7,716 bases of DNA, taken from Erysipelotrichaceae bacterium (GTDB taxonomy: Bacteria; Bacillota_I; Bacilli_A; Erysipelotrichales; Erysipelotrichaceae). Made by a program: the position numbers and the translations under genes. Location: positions 1 to 7,716 of the forward strand of contig CAAGJS010000024.1 of NCBI GenBank assembly GCA_900770275.1, written 5' to 3'. The notes beneath the pieces were generated by a model, which had not been told where the DNA came from, did not search any database, and saw nothing but the letters and a program-made list of their open reading frames with translations. Positions 1 through 5,734 of this stretch are shown here, piece by piece (position 1 is the stretch's first letter; the number at the start of each line of letters is the position of its first letter).

Positions 1-158
1 CCGTATGTGTTGACATACGTTCCGCCATTGGCATAGCGTTCATTCTGCATGTCCAGCATTTGGTTATAGACAAATCTGACGCAGCCGAACGTCTTTGCCA
101 ATAAGGTCATCTGTTCGCTATTCGGATACAAGCGGAGGCTGAAACCTTTTCTGATCAT
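1..158 (-). CDS. tnpB: TnpB-type transposon protein, N-terminal fragment (runs off window)
   Basis: Reading the minus strand from the ATG at 158-156 gives 52 codons that stay open to the window edge. The protein starts MIRKGFSLRLYPN and continues with KTFGCVRFVYNQML. This RLYPN...Q...L...T.G..R.VYN pattern is the usual N-terminus of TnpB (OrfB) proteins of IS200/IS605 and IS607 elements. TnpB is known as an RNA-guided, RuvC-type nuclease that helps keep the element in place; the RuvC residues, zinc finger and any omega-RNA would lie beyond position 1, so activity cannot be judged. The start was chosen because homologues begin at about this distance from RLYPN. No Shine-Dalgarno sequence is visible: the 20 bases in front of the ATG are nearly all A/T. 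The gene shares the strand of rpsT but is insulated from it by a terminator. Whether it is intact or a relic is unknown. Confidence 0.85.
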   Translation of the reverse strand, partial: MIRKGFSLRLYPNSEQMTLLAKTFGCVRFVYNQMLDMQNERYANGGTYVNTY

Positions 159-167
159 CGTATATAT

Positions 168-173
168 ATTATA
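168..173 (-). promoter_or_regulatory. Candidate -10 box for tnpB
   Basis: The minus strand reads TATAAT here, only 9 nt before the tnpB start codon. Transcription from it would begin about 0-3 nt before the ATG, so the mRNA would be nearly leaderless, which fits the missing ribosome binding site. The -35 side is poor: AGAATA lies at 17-nt spacing (191-196), and the better GTGACA at 198-203 is 24 nt away. The stretch is AT-rich, so a chance match is possible. Confidence 0.35.
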
Positions 174-211
174 GCCTATGAAGCACCTTATATTCTCTGT
201 CACCGATTCAT

Positions 212-242
212 CTCCGCCTAAGTCTGATGACTATAGGCGGAG
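212..242. repeat. Perfect 9-bp inverted repeat, possible end hairpin of the tnpB element
   Basis: CTCCGCCTA at 212-220 is repeated in inverted form as TAGGCGGAG at 234-242 around a 13-nt loop. Neither strand has a T-run directly after the stem, so it does not look like an ordinary intrinsic terminator. It lies about 55 bp upstream of the tnpB start, between that gene and the rpsT terminator. IS200/IS605 elements carry subterminal hairpins at their ends, so this may be the left-end hairpin of the element. That assignment is inference: the other end and the target site are not visible. Confidence 0.5.
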
Positions 243-260
243 TCTTCTCGGCTCAATAAT

Positions 261-287
261 AAAAGAAAAGGCGTGATCACTCACGCC
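261..287 (-). terminator. Intrinsic terminator of rpsT
   Basis: On the minus strand a 7-bp stem (GGCGTGA / TCACGCC, plus-strand arms 270-276 and 281-287) with a 4-nt loop is followed directly by TTTTCTTTT (269-261). The hairpin starts 14 nt after the rpsT stop codon. This is a textbook rho-independent terminator and should stop rpsT transcription before it reaches tnpB on the same strand. Confidence 0.9.
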
Positions 288-300
288 GCAAAAGCAGAAC

Positions 301-567
301 TTATTCAGAAATGCTGTTGACCGCCTTAGCCAGACGAGACTTCTGACGGGCTGCATAATTGCCCTTCTTCAGATGGCTGCTGACCGCCTTGTCAAGAACC
401 GAATTTGCCTGATCAAATGCCTTCTTAGCACCCTCAGCATCCTTGGCTTCTACAGCAGTCAGAACGTTCTTGATGGCGCCCTTGACTTCTGTCTTCTGTC
501 CCTGGTTTGCGGCCTGGCGCTTCGCATTTGTAATTGCACGCTTCTTCTGAGACTTAATGTTTGCCAT
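301..567 (-). CDS. rpsT: 30S ribosomal protein S20
   Basis: The 88-residue product starts MANIKSQKKRAITNAKRQ and ends RLAKAVNSISE, which is clearly bacterial S20. The family is usually about 85-90 residues, so it is full length. S20 is a primary binder of 16S rRNA, an almost all-helical, lysine- and alanine-rich protein at the bottom of the 30S body. The ATG at 567-565 was chosen because the family begins MANIKS and because a very strong Shine-Dalgarno sequence, AAGGAGGTG, lies at 580-572 on the minus strand, 4 nt upstream. The open frame continues further upstream but lacks S20 similarity there and would cross the promoter. The gene has its own promoter and terminator, so it is monocistronic, divergent from fmt. 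In Bacillus rpsT also lies near and divergent to the lepA-hemW region. Confidence 0.98.
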   Translation of the reverse strand: MANIKSQKKRAITNAKRQAANQGQKTEVKGAIKNVLTAVEAKDAEGAKKAFDQANSVLDKAVSSHLKKGNYAARQKSRLAKAVNSISE

Positions 568-598
568 GCTGCACCTCCTTTTCCTGTCAAACATGAGG

Positions 599-627
599 AT
601 TATAGCAAAGGCACTTTCAAATTGCAA
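599..627 (-). promoter_or_regulatory. rpsT promoter (sigma-A type, extended -10)
   Basis: On the minus strand TTGCAA (627-622) and TATAAT (604-599) are separated by exactly 17 nt, and the -10 box is preceded by TGC, an extended -10 motif. Transcription would start near 592, giving a leader of about 25 nt that contains the strong rpsT ribosome binding site. The near-consensus boxes suit a highly expressed ribosomal protein gene. Confidence 0.85.
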
Positions 628-632
628 TGAAA

Positions 633-663
633 CTGGCATGGAATCGCGGCTTTCGTGTATGAT
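633..663 (+). promoter_or_regulatory. Candidate promoter of the fmt-lepA-hemW operon
   Basis: TATGAT at 658-663 is a good -10 box at a suitable distance from fmt. The best -35 match is CTGGCA at 633-638, at a long 19-nt spacing, so the assignment is weak. Some promoter is needed here because fmt is the first gene on this strand and diverges from rpsT. The putative -35 box lies 5 bp from the -35 box of the rpsT promoter, back to back. Confidence 0.4.
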
Positions 664-688
664 GGATTCTGGTTTCAGGAGGCTTCCA

Positions 689-1630
689 ATGAATAAAGAT
701 TTACGTGTTGTTTTTATTGGCACAACTGACTTTTCGGTTGTTGTTTTAAATACCCTGGTTGCGGAAGGCTGGAATGTCGCCGCCGCCGTATCGCAGCCCG
801 ACCGTCCCGTCGGCCGCAAGCAGATCATTCAGCCGACCCCCGTTCATCAATACTGCATCGATCATGGTATTGCATGCGTGGAACCGGTGAAGCTTCGCAA
901 GGAAAGCCAGAGCGTTCTGGATCTGATGCCGGATCTGATTGTGACCTGTGCCTATGGACAGATTGTTCCGGATGATATTCTTAAGGCTCCAAAATACGGC
1001 TGCCTCAATATTCATCCTTCGCTGTTACCGCGTTATCGCGGCGGAGCTCCGATGCATAGGGCCGTGTGGGCAGGTGACACGGAGACAGGTGTCTGTCTGA
1101 TGCAGATGGTGAAGGCCATGGATGCCGGTGATGTGTATGCCTGTGTCCATGTACTGATCGGACCGGACGAAACAACCAGTGAGCTCGAAGAAAAGCTCAA
1201 GGAAACCTCGGCAGAGATCATCCGCGACTATCTTCCTTCGTATGTCGAAGGAAAGCTGCCGGGGGTGCCGCAGAGTGATGAGGGAATGGTACTGGCACCG
1301 AACATCGCTCCCGAAGAAGAACAGGTTCATTTCCAGAGTGAAGATGTCCATGCGGCCTACAACCATATCCGGGCATTGATTTCCTGGCCGCTTCCCTATG
1401 GAATGATCAACGGTCACCGCATCCGCTTCTACAAGGCACGCATGAGTGAAACACCGACCGACGCTCTTCCTGGTACCGTAATCAGCTTTGAGGGCGGAGC
1501 CATGAACATTGCCGTCACGGGCGGCGTGATCCATATCTATGAGCTGCAGATGGAGGGCAAGAAACAGATGGATGCCAAATCCTTTGCCAATGGCGCCGGC
1601 CGTGCCTTAGTCGCGCAGCGGTTTGAATGA
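689..1630 (+). CDS. fmt: Methionyl-tRNA formyltransferase
   Basis: This 313-residue protein, the normal length for Fmt, transfers the formyl group of 10-formyltetrahydrofolate to the amino group of Met-tRNA(fMet) in the cytosol, making the initiator tRNA. The N-terminal formyltransferase domain (about 1-190) begins with VVFIGTTDFS, a variant of the usual GTPEFA motif. It contains LNIHPSLLPRYRGGAP at about 106-121, with N107 and H109 matching the catalytic Asn and His of the PurN/Fmt fold. MDAGD (144-148) supplies the catalytic Asp, D145. The C-terminal tRNA-binding barrel domain (about 205-313) includes the typical ISWPLPYG stretch. The ATG at 689 is chosen over upstream in-frame starts because AGGAGG lies at 677-682, 6 nt before it, and the family begins here. 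It is the first gene of an operon with lepA and hemW. The usual partner def (peptide deformylase) is not in the window. Confidence 0.97.
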   Translation: MNKDLRVVFIGTTDFSVVVLNTLVAEGWNVAAAVSQPDRPVGRKQIIQPTPVHQYCIDHGIACVEPVKLRKESQSVLDLMPDLIVTCAYGQIVPDDILKAPKYGCLNIHPSLLPRYRGGAPMHRAVWAGDTETGVCLMQMVKAMDAGDVYACVHVLIGPDETTSELEEKLKETSAEIIRDYLPSYVEGKLPGVPQSDEGMVLAPNIAPEEEQVHFQSEDVHAAYNHIRALISWPLPYGMINGHRIRFYKARMSETPTDALPGTVISFEGGAMNIAVTGGVIHIYELQMEGKKQMDAKSFANGAGRALVAQRFE

Positions 1631-1641
1631 GGAAACAATAA

Positions 1642-3456
1642 ATGATTGATCAGAAACACATTCGCAATTTCTGCATCATTGCCCATATTGATCACGGCAA
1701 ATCGACGCTTGCCGACCGGATTCTGGAAATGACTGATACGGTGCAGGCCCGTGACATGAAGGCGCAGCTGCTGGATGATATGGACCTGGAGCGGGAGAGA
1801 GGAATCACGATCCGGCTCAATGCGGTTCAGCTGTCCTACCATGCCAAAAACGGGGAAGAGTATCTTTTCAATCTGATCGATACTCCGGGGCATGTGGACT
1901 TTTCCTATGAAGTATCACGTTCCCTTGCGGCCTGCGAAGGGGCGATTCTGGTTGTTGATGCGACCCAGGGCGTTCAGGCGCAGACGCTGGCCAATACGTA
2001 TCTGGCTTTGGATAATGATCTGGAAATTCTTCCGGTCATTAACAAGTGCGATATGAACAATGCACGTCCGGAGCACGTCAAGAAGGAGATTGAAAACATC
2101 ATCGGCCTCGACTGTTCCGATGCACCGGAGATTTCCGCCCGCACCGGAAAGAATGTTGATCAGGTGCTGGAACAGATCGTTGCCAAGATTCCGGCGCCGA
2201 CCGGAGATCCGGATGCGCCGCTGCAGGCTCTGGTCTTTGACAGCTACTATGACGCCTACCGTGGTGTCATTGTTCTGGTGCGGATCCGGCAGGGACATAT
2301 TTCCGTCGGTGATCAGATTCGCTTCATGGCGACCGGGGCGGAATTCCAGGTATTGGAAGCCGGCATCCGCAACCCGAAGGAAGTGCCGGTACAGACACTT
2401 GGCTGCGGGGATGTCGGATGGATTGCGGCATCGATCAAGGATATCCACGATGTCCGCTCGGGCGATACGATTACTTCCGTATCCAATCCGGCCGACAAGC
2501 CGCTTGCCGGGTATAAGAAGCTGAATCCGATGGTGTTCTGCGGTTTGTATCCGACGGATGCCGCCAAATATCAGGATCTTCACGATGCGCTGGATAAGCT
2601 GCAGCTCAATGACGCCAGCCTGCAGTATGAACCCGAAACGTCGCAGGCCCTTGGCTTTGGTTTCCGTGTCGGCTGTCTGGGCCTGTTGCATATGGATGTG
2701 GTTCAGGAGCGGCTGGAGAGGGATTATGATCTGGATCTCATCGCGACGGCGCCTTCTGTTGTCTATCATGTCTATCTGACCGACGGCACCTGCGTCGAGA
2801 TTGATAACCCGGCAAAGATGCCGGACAGTGCGCGGATCAGCCGTGTCGAAGAGCCGTATGTCAAGGCAGACATCATGGTTCCGGATACCTATATCGGACC
2901 GGTGATGGATCTTTGCAAGAGTAAGCGAGGCACCTTTGTGACGATGGAAGTCATCGATGAGGGACGCGACCAGATTACCTTTAACATGCCGCTGTCGGAG
3001 ATCATCTTCGACTTCTTTGATCGTCTCAAGTCGTGCACACGCGGCTATGCGTCGCTGGAATATGAGATTACCGGCTATCAGGCCGAGGATCTTGTCAAGA
3101 TGGACATCCTTCTCAACGGTCAGCCGGTCGATGCTTTGTCAGTCATCATTCACCGCGATGAAGCCTATAAGCGCGGCTCCGCAATTACATCCAAGCTTAA
3201 AGACATCATTCCGCGTCAGCAGTTCGAAATTCCAATTCAGGCTGCGATCGGCGGAAAGATCATTGCCCGTACGAACATCAAGGCGGTGCGGAAGAACGTC
3301 CTGGCCAAGTGCTATGGCGGCGATATTTCCCGTAAGAAGAAGCTGCTCGAAAAGCAGAAGGCCGGCAAGAAGCGGATGAAGGCCGTTGGACAGGTGGAGA
3401 TTCCGCAGGAAGCGTTCTTCGCCCTTGCCCGGATCGATGAAGACGAAAACAAATGA
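1642..3456 (+). CDS. lepA: Elongation factor 4 (ribosome-associated GTPase LepA)
   Basis: At 604 residues this is full-length LepA/EF4, a translational GTPase of the EF-G family that acts on ribosomes and has been linked to back-translocation, stress survival and 30S biogenesis. GTPase motifs are all present: G1 AHIDHGKST (14-22), G2 ERGIT (52-56), G3 DTPGH (80-84), G4 NKCD (134-137, usually NKID) and a SARTG G5. The beta-barrel domain follows (FDSYYDAYRGV). The LepA-specific C-terminal domain is intact, with IPRQQFEIPIQAAIG, LAKCYGGDISRKKKLLEKQK and VGQVEIPQEAF. The ATG lies 11 nt after the fmt stop; a GAGGA motif overlapping that stop serves as ribosome binding site, so translation is probably coupled. 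The end overlaps hemW by 4 nt. A long opposite-strand open frame here is only a shadow of this gene. Confidence 0.98.
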   Translation: MIDQKHIRNFCIIAHIDHGKSTLADRILEMTDTVQARDMKAQLLDDMDLERERGITIRLNAVQLSYHAKNGEEYLFNLIDTPGHVDFSYEVSRSLAACEGAILVVDATQGVQAQTLANTYLALDNDLEILPVINKCDMNNARPEHVKKEIENIIGLDCSDAPEISARTGKNVDQVLEQIVAKIPAPTGDPDAPLQALVFDSYYDAYRGVIVLVRIRQGHISVGDQIRFMATGAEFQVLEAGIRNPKEVPVQTLGCGDVGWIAASIKDIHDVRSGDTITSVSNPADKPLAGYKKLNPMVFCGLYPTDAAKYQDLHDALDKLQLNDASLQYEPETSQALGFGFRVGCLGLLHMDVVQERLERDYDLDLIATAPSVVYHVYLTDGTCVEIDNPAKMPDSARISRVEEPYVKADIMVPDTYIGPVMDLCKSKRGTFVTMEVIDEGRDQITFNMPLSEIIFDFFDRLKSCTRGYASLEYEITGYQAEDLVKMDILLNGQPVDALSVIIHRDEAYKRGSAITSKLKDIIPRQQFEIPIQAAIGGKIIARTNIKAVRKNVLAKCYGGDISRKKKLLEKQKAGKKRMKAVGQVEIPQEAFFALARIDEDENK

Positions 3457-4571
3457 AGCCGCAGTATCTCTATGTCCATGTCCCGTTCTGCCGCTCCATC
3501 TGTTTTTACTGTGACTTCTGCCACGTCGGCTATAACGAAACTGTCGCAGACCGCTGGCTGCTTGCCTTTCAGCGGGAGCTACAGTTCTATCCGCCGTCTG
3601 ATCATCTGAAGACCATTTACATCGGCGGCGGAACCCCGACTGCTTTAAGCAACGATCAGCTGACTGCTTTATTGACGCTGCTGGCGCCGTACAGTGAACA
3701 TGTTCTGGAGTATACGATCGAGGCAAATCCGGAATCGGTGGATGATGAGAAGGCAGAGATCCTGTCACGTTATGGCATCAATCGTGTTTCCCTTGGCTAT
3801 CAGACCGATGATCCTGTGCAGCTTCAAAACATGAACAGGCACGCGGATCCGGATACGGTCCGCAGCTCTATGGAATGTCTGCGCAGGCATGGGATCACCA
3901 ACATCTCGCTCGATCTCATGTACAGTCTGCCGGGGCAGACCCTGCCTCAGTTAAAACAGGAAGTGGAAACGGCTCTGGCCATGTCTCCTCAGCATCTGTC
4001 GCTTTACAGTCTGACGATCGCGGAGGGAACGGTCTTTGCTCGAAAACATGTTTCGCCCTGTGATCCGGATACGGAAGCGGACATGTATGAATGGATCTGC
4101 GATCGTCTGGAACGTGAAGGCTATCATCAATACGAGCTTTCAAACTTTGCACGTATGGGTCGTCAGTCTCTTCATAATCTTTCGTATTGGCATTATGAAG
4201 ATTTCATGGGACTGGGTGCTGGTGCTTCAGGTAAAGAGGGGATGTTCCGCTATGACCATACAAAGGATGTTGGCATGTACCTGGCATCACCGGCTTCACG
4301 GGCTCTGATTCCTTTGACGAAGGAAGATCAGATGTTTGAAAACATCATGATGAATCTGCGTCTGAAAGAAGGAATGGAAAAGAGAGCATTCCTTTCTCGC
4401 TATGGCATCTCAATTGATGAAGTCTATCCGTGCTCCATTAAGTATTTAAAGCAGTGCGGTCTGATCGAGGAAGGTGAAGAGATGATCCGGGCTACGGATC
4501 GTGGCTATGAGATTCTCAATGATGTGCTGGAAGTGTTTCTCGATGAGTCAGATCGTAAAAAAGCGCATTGA
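3453..4571 (+). CDS. hemW: HemW-type radical SAM protein (heme chaperone)
   Basis: The 372-residue product has the length and motifs of HemW, formerly annotated as an oxygen-independent coproporphyrinogen III oxidase (HemN-like). The radical SAM cluster motif CX3CX2C is C13, C17, C20 in PFCRSICFYCDF. Phenylalanine at 22 follows the HemW rather than the HemN pattern (HemN has a further Cys there). GGGTP (58-62) is the SAM-binding glycine motif. HNLSYW (241-246) is the HNxxYW signature of HemW, associated with heme binding and absent from true HemN. The C-terminal winged-helix-like region (about 310-372) is present. HemW is thought to deliver heme to respiratory proteins; no heme pathway gene is in view, so the role here is open. 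The ATG overlaps the lepA stop as ATGA, so it is translationally coupled; lepA-hemW is a widely conserved pair. Oddity: the strand around 115-120 reads SLGYQTDD where homologues usually have a GVQS-like sequence. Confidence 0.95.
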   Translation: MKPQYLYVHVPFCRSICFYCDFCHVGYNETVADRWLLAFQRELQFYPPSDHLKTIYIGGGTPTALSNDQLTALLTLLAPYSEHVLEYTIEANPESVDDEKAEILSRYGINRVSLGYQTDDPVQLQNMNRHADPDTVRSSMECLRRHGITNISLDLMYSLPGQTLPQLKQEVETALAMSPQHLSLYSLTIAEGTVFARKHVSPCDPDTEADMYEWICDRLEREGYHQYELSNFARMGRQSLHNLSYWHYEDFMGLGAGASGKEGMFRYDHTKDVGMYLASPASRALIPLTKEDQMFENIMMNLRLKEGMEKRAFLSRYGISIDEVYPCSIKYLKQCGLIEEGEEMIRATDRGYEILNDVLEVFLDESDRKKAH

Positions 4572-4596
4572 ACCGGCTTTTGTTTGGTGTTATGAT
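4568..4596 (+). promoter_or_regulatory. rpsO promoter (extended -10)
   Basis: TTGAAC (4568-4573) and TATGAT (4591-4596) are separated by exactly 17 nt, and TGT directly before the -10 box makes an extended -10 element. The -35 box overlaps the stop codon of hemW. Transcription would start near 4603, leaving a leader of about 75 nt before rpsO. No convincing terminator separates hemW from rpsO, so read-through from the upstream operon is also likely. Confidence 0.75.
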
Positions 4597-4602
4597 TATT
4601 CA

Positions 4603-4678
4603 GCTTTCGATCTGGGCAGGGCGCATCTCCGGCGCATGCGCGGAACGGAAGGTCTGGAAAATAAAGGAGAAAATTGAA
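4603..4678 (+). promoter_or_regulatory. Structured rpsO 5' leader, candidate S15 autoregulatory element
   Basis: The leader is G/C-rich next to its A-rich ribosome binding site and can fold. GCGCAT (4621-4626) pairs perfectly with ATGCGC (4636-4641) around a 9-nt loop. The loop contains CTCC (4627-4630), complementary to GGAG (4666-4669) in the Shine-Dalgarno sequence, so an H-type pseudoknot is possible. Around this hairpin, CTTTCG (4604-4609) can pair with CGGAAG (4646-4651), with one U-G pair next to a C-G pair. Such a GU/GC step is what S15 recognises in 16S rRNA helix 22. S15 is known to repress its own mRNA through different leader structures in different bacteria. The fold is hand-made and the stems are short, so this is a hypothesis. 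Confidence 0.45.
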
Positions 4679-4945
4679 ATGCTGGACAAGGAAACAAAAG
4701 CGAGAATCATGAAGGAATACGGCCGCAAGGAAGGCGACACGGGTTCCTGCGAAGTACAGGTAGCGATGCTGACGGAGCAGATCAACCGTCTTACGGCTCA
4801 TCTGAAGGATCATCCGAAGGATTACGCTTCCAACCGTGGTCTGATGATGATGGTTGGTCATCGTAAGAATCTTCTGACATATCTTCGTCGTACGGATATC
4901 AACCGTTACCGTGATCTGGTCAAGAAGCTTGGCCTGAGAAAGTAA
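4679..4945 (+). CDS. rpsO: 30S ribosomal protein S15
   Basis: The 88-residue product (MLDKETKARIMKEYG ... RYRDLVKKLGLRK) is full-length S15, a primary 16S rRNA binder in the central domain that nucleates platform assembly and forms a bridge to the 50S subunit. The residues that contact rRNA helices 20-22 are present: T21, G22, Q27, H41, D48 and S51. A cysteine at 24 replaces the proline common in EVQV-type sequences, and the segment after D48 reads YAS instead of the usual HHS, both mild variation. The ATG at 4679 is chosen because AAGGAG lies at 4664-4669, 9 nt upstream, and the family begins here; the in-frame extension upstream would cross the promoter and leader. It has its own promoter and terminator and may be autoregulated through its leader. 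In many bacteria pnp follows rpsO; here it does not. Confidence 0.98.
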   Translation: MLDKETKARIMKEYGRKEGDTGSCEVQVAMLTEQINRLTAHLKDHPKDYASNRGLMMMVGHRKNLLTYLRRTDINRYRDLVKKLGLRK

Positions 4946-4956
4946 TCTCGTTTCTG

Positions 4957-4991
4957 AAAGAGCAGGGGAATACAAAGCCTCTGCTTTTTTT
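4957..4991 (+). terminator. Intrinsic terminator of rpsO
   Basis: AGCAGGGG (4961-4968) pairs with CCTCTGCT (4978-4985) with one G-U pair and a 9-nt loop; the stem can extend outward as AAAG against the T-run. Seven T residues follow at 4985-4991. It begins 12-16 nt after the rpsO stop codon and separates rpsO from the ABC transporter genes. Confidence 0.92.
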
Positions 4992-5005
4992 CGTATTTGC
5001 TTCGG

Positions 5006-5011
5006 TATAAT
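5006..5011 (+). promoter_or_regulatory. Candidate -10 box of the ABC transporter operon
   Basis: A perfect TATAAT lies 20 bp upstream of the ATP-binding protein gene and directly downstream of the rpsO terminator. No good -35 box is seen: at 17-19 nt spacing the sequence is the T-rich end of the terminator (around 4981-4988). Transcription would start near 5018, leaving a leader of only about 13 nt, just enough to hold the AGGAGG at 5021-5026. A weak or activator-dependent promoter would fit. Confidence 0.5.
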
Positions 5012-5030
5012 GTTCCTTACAGGAGGGCTC

Positions 5031-5732
5031 ATGAGCTATCTCGAATTCCGTGATGTAACGAAAACCTATCATGTCGGAGAAGTGGATATTCATGCCCTCG
5101 CCGGCATCAATTTTCAGGTGGAAAAGGGACAGCTCGTCATCATCTGCGGAGCGTCCGGTGCCGGGAAGAGTACGATCCTGAACATTCTTGGCGGAATGGA
5201 TACAGCCTCGACTGGTGAAATCATCGTTGATGGAAAGCACATCGAAAAATTCGATGAGAAGCAGCTGACGGAATATCGCCGCTTTGATATCGGCTTTGTG
5301 TTTCAGTTCTATAACCTTGTGATGAACCTGACGGCGTTAGAAAATGTGGAGCTTGCCTGCGAAATTGCGCGCAATCCCATGGATCCTGCCGAGATTCTGA
5401 AGAAAGTCGGCCTCGAAGGAAGAATGAACAACTTTCCGAGCCAGCTGTCCGGCGGCGAGCAGCAGCGAGTCTCGATTGCCCGCGCGCTTGCAAAGAATCC
5501 GCGCCTTCTGCTGTGCGATGAGCCGACGGGTGCCCTTGACTATAAGACAGGCAAACAGATTCTTCATCTTCTGCAGGACGCGTCCCGCAAAGAAGGGATG
5601 ACGGTCCTGATCATTACCCATAACCTGGCACTCTGCCCGATGGGGGACAAGGTTATCCATGTTAAGAGCGGACTCGTTGAAGCGACGGAGGTTCATGAAC
5701 ATCCGGCCGATATCGACGAGATAGAGTGGTAA
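5031..5732 (+). CDS. ABC transporter ATP-binding protein, MacB/LolD/FtsE-like
   Basis: This 233-residue cytoplasmic ATPase powers the permease encoded next to it. All motifs are intact: Walker A GASGAGKST (40-48), Q-loop glutamine Q92 in VFQFYNL, signature LSGGEQ (139-144), Walker B LLLCDE with catalytic E164, D-loop GALD (167-170) and switch histidine H197 in ITHN. The compact size, the DEPTGALD sequence and the partnership with an FtsX-type permease place it in the type VII (MacB/LolD/FtsE/BceA-like) group, which in Gram-positive bacteria includes peptide exporters, antimicrobial-resistance modules and mechanotransmission systems. The ATG at 5031 is preferred over one 21 nt upstream, because AGGAGG ends 4 nt before it and the upstream codons fall in the promoter. 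The substrate cannot be named from sequence. The short acidic tail after about 218 is typical of variable C-termini. Confidence 0.93.
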   Translation: MSYLEFRDVTKTYHVGEVDIHALAGINFQVEKGQLVIICGASGAGKSTILNILGGMDTASTGEIIVDGKHIEKFDEKQLTEYRRFDIGFVFQFYNLVMNLTALENVELACEIARNPMDPAEILKKVGLEGRMNNFPSQLSGGEQQRVSIARALAKNPRLLLCDEPTGALDYKTGKQILHLLQDASRKEGMTVLIITHNLALCPMGDKVIHVKSGLVEATEVHEHPADIDEIEW

Positions 5733-5734
5733 AC

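Noticed and set aside
2..19. Perfect 7-bp inverted repeat (CGTATGT / ACATACG) at the window edge
   Set aside because: It lies within the tnpB coding frame, and a short A/T-rich palindrome in coding sequence may be chance; the other side of the window cannot be seen.
568..828. Upstream extension of the rpsT frame to a 175-residue protein
   Set aside because: The extension crosses the rpsT ribosome binding site and promoter and enters fmt; S20 begins at MANIKS.
1915..2769. A 284-codon open frame on the minus strand opposite lepA
   Set aside because: It lies wholly inside lepA, has no ribosome binding site I can see and its translation resembles no known family; it is a shadow of the codon bias of lepA.
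3139..3768. A 209-codon minus-strand open frame across the lepA-hemW junction
   Set aside because: Both real genes on the plus strand have full family motifs through this region; the opposite frame is compositionally odd and lacks recognisable features.
4557..4581. Possible terminator between hemW and rpsO (AAAAGC / GCTTTT)
   Set aside because: Only 6 bp with two G-C pairs, an 11-nt loop and no proper T-run after the stem; it also overlaps the better-supported rpsO promoter.
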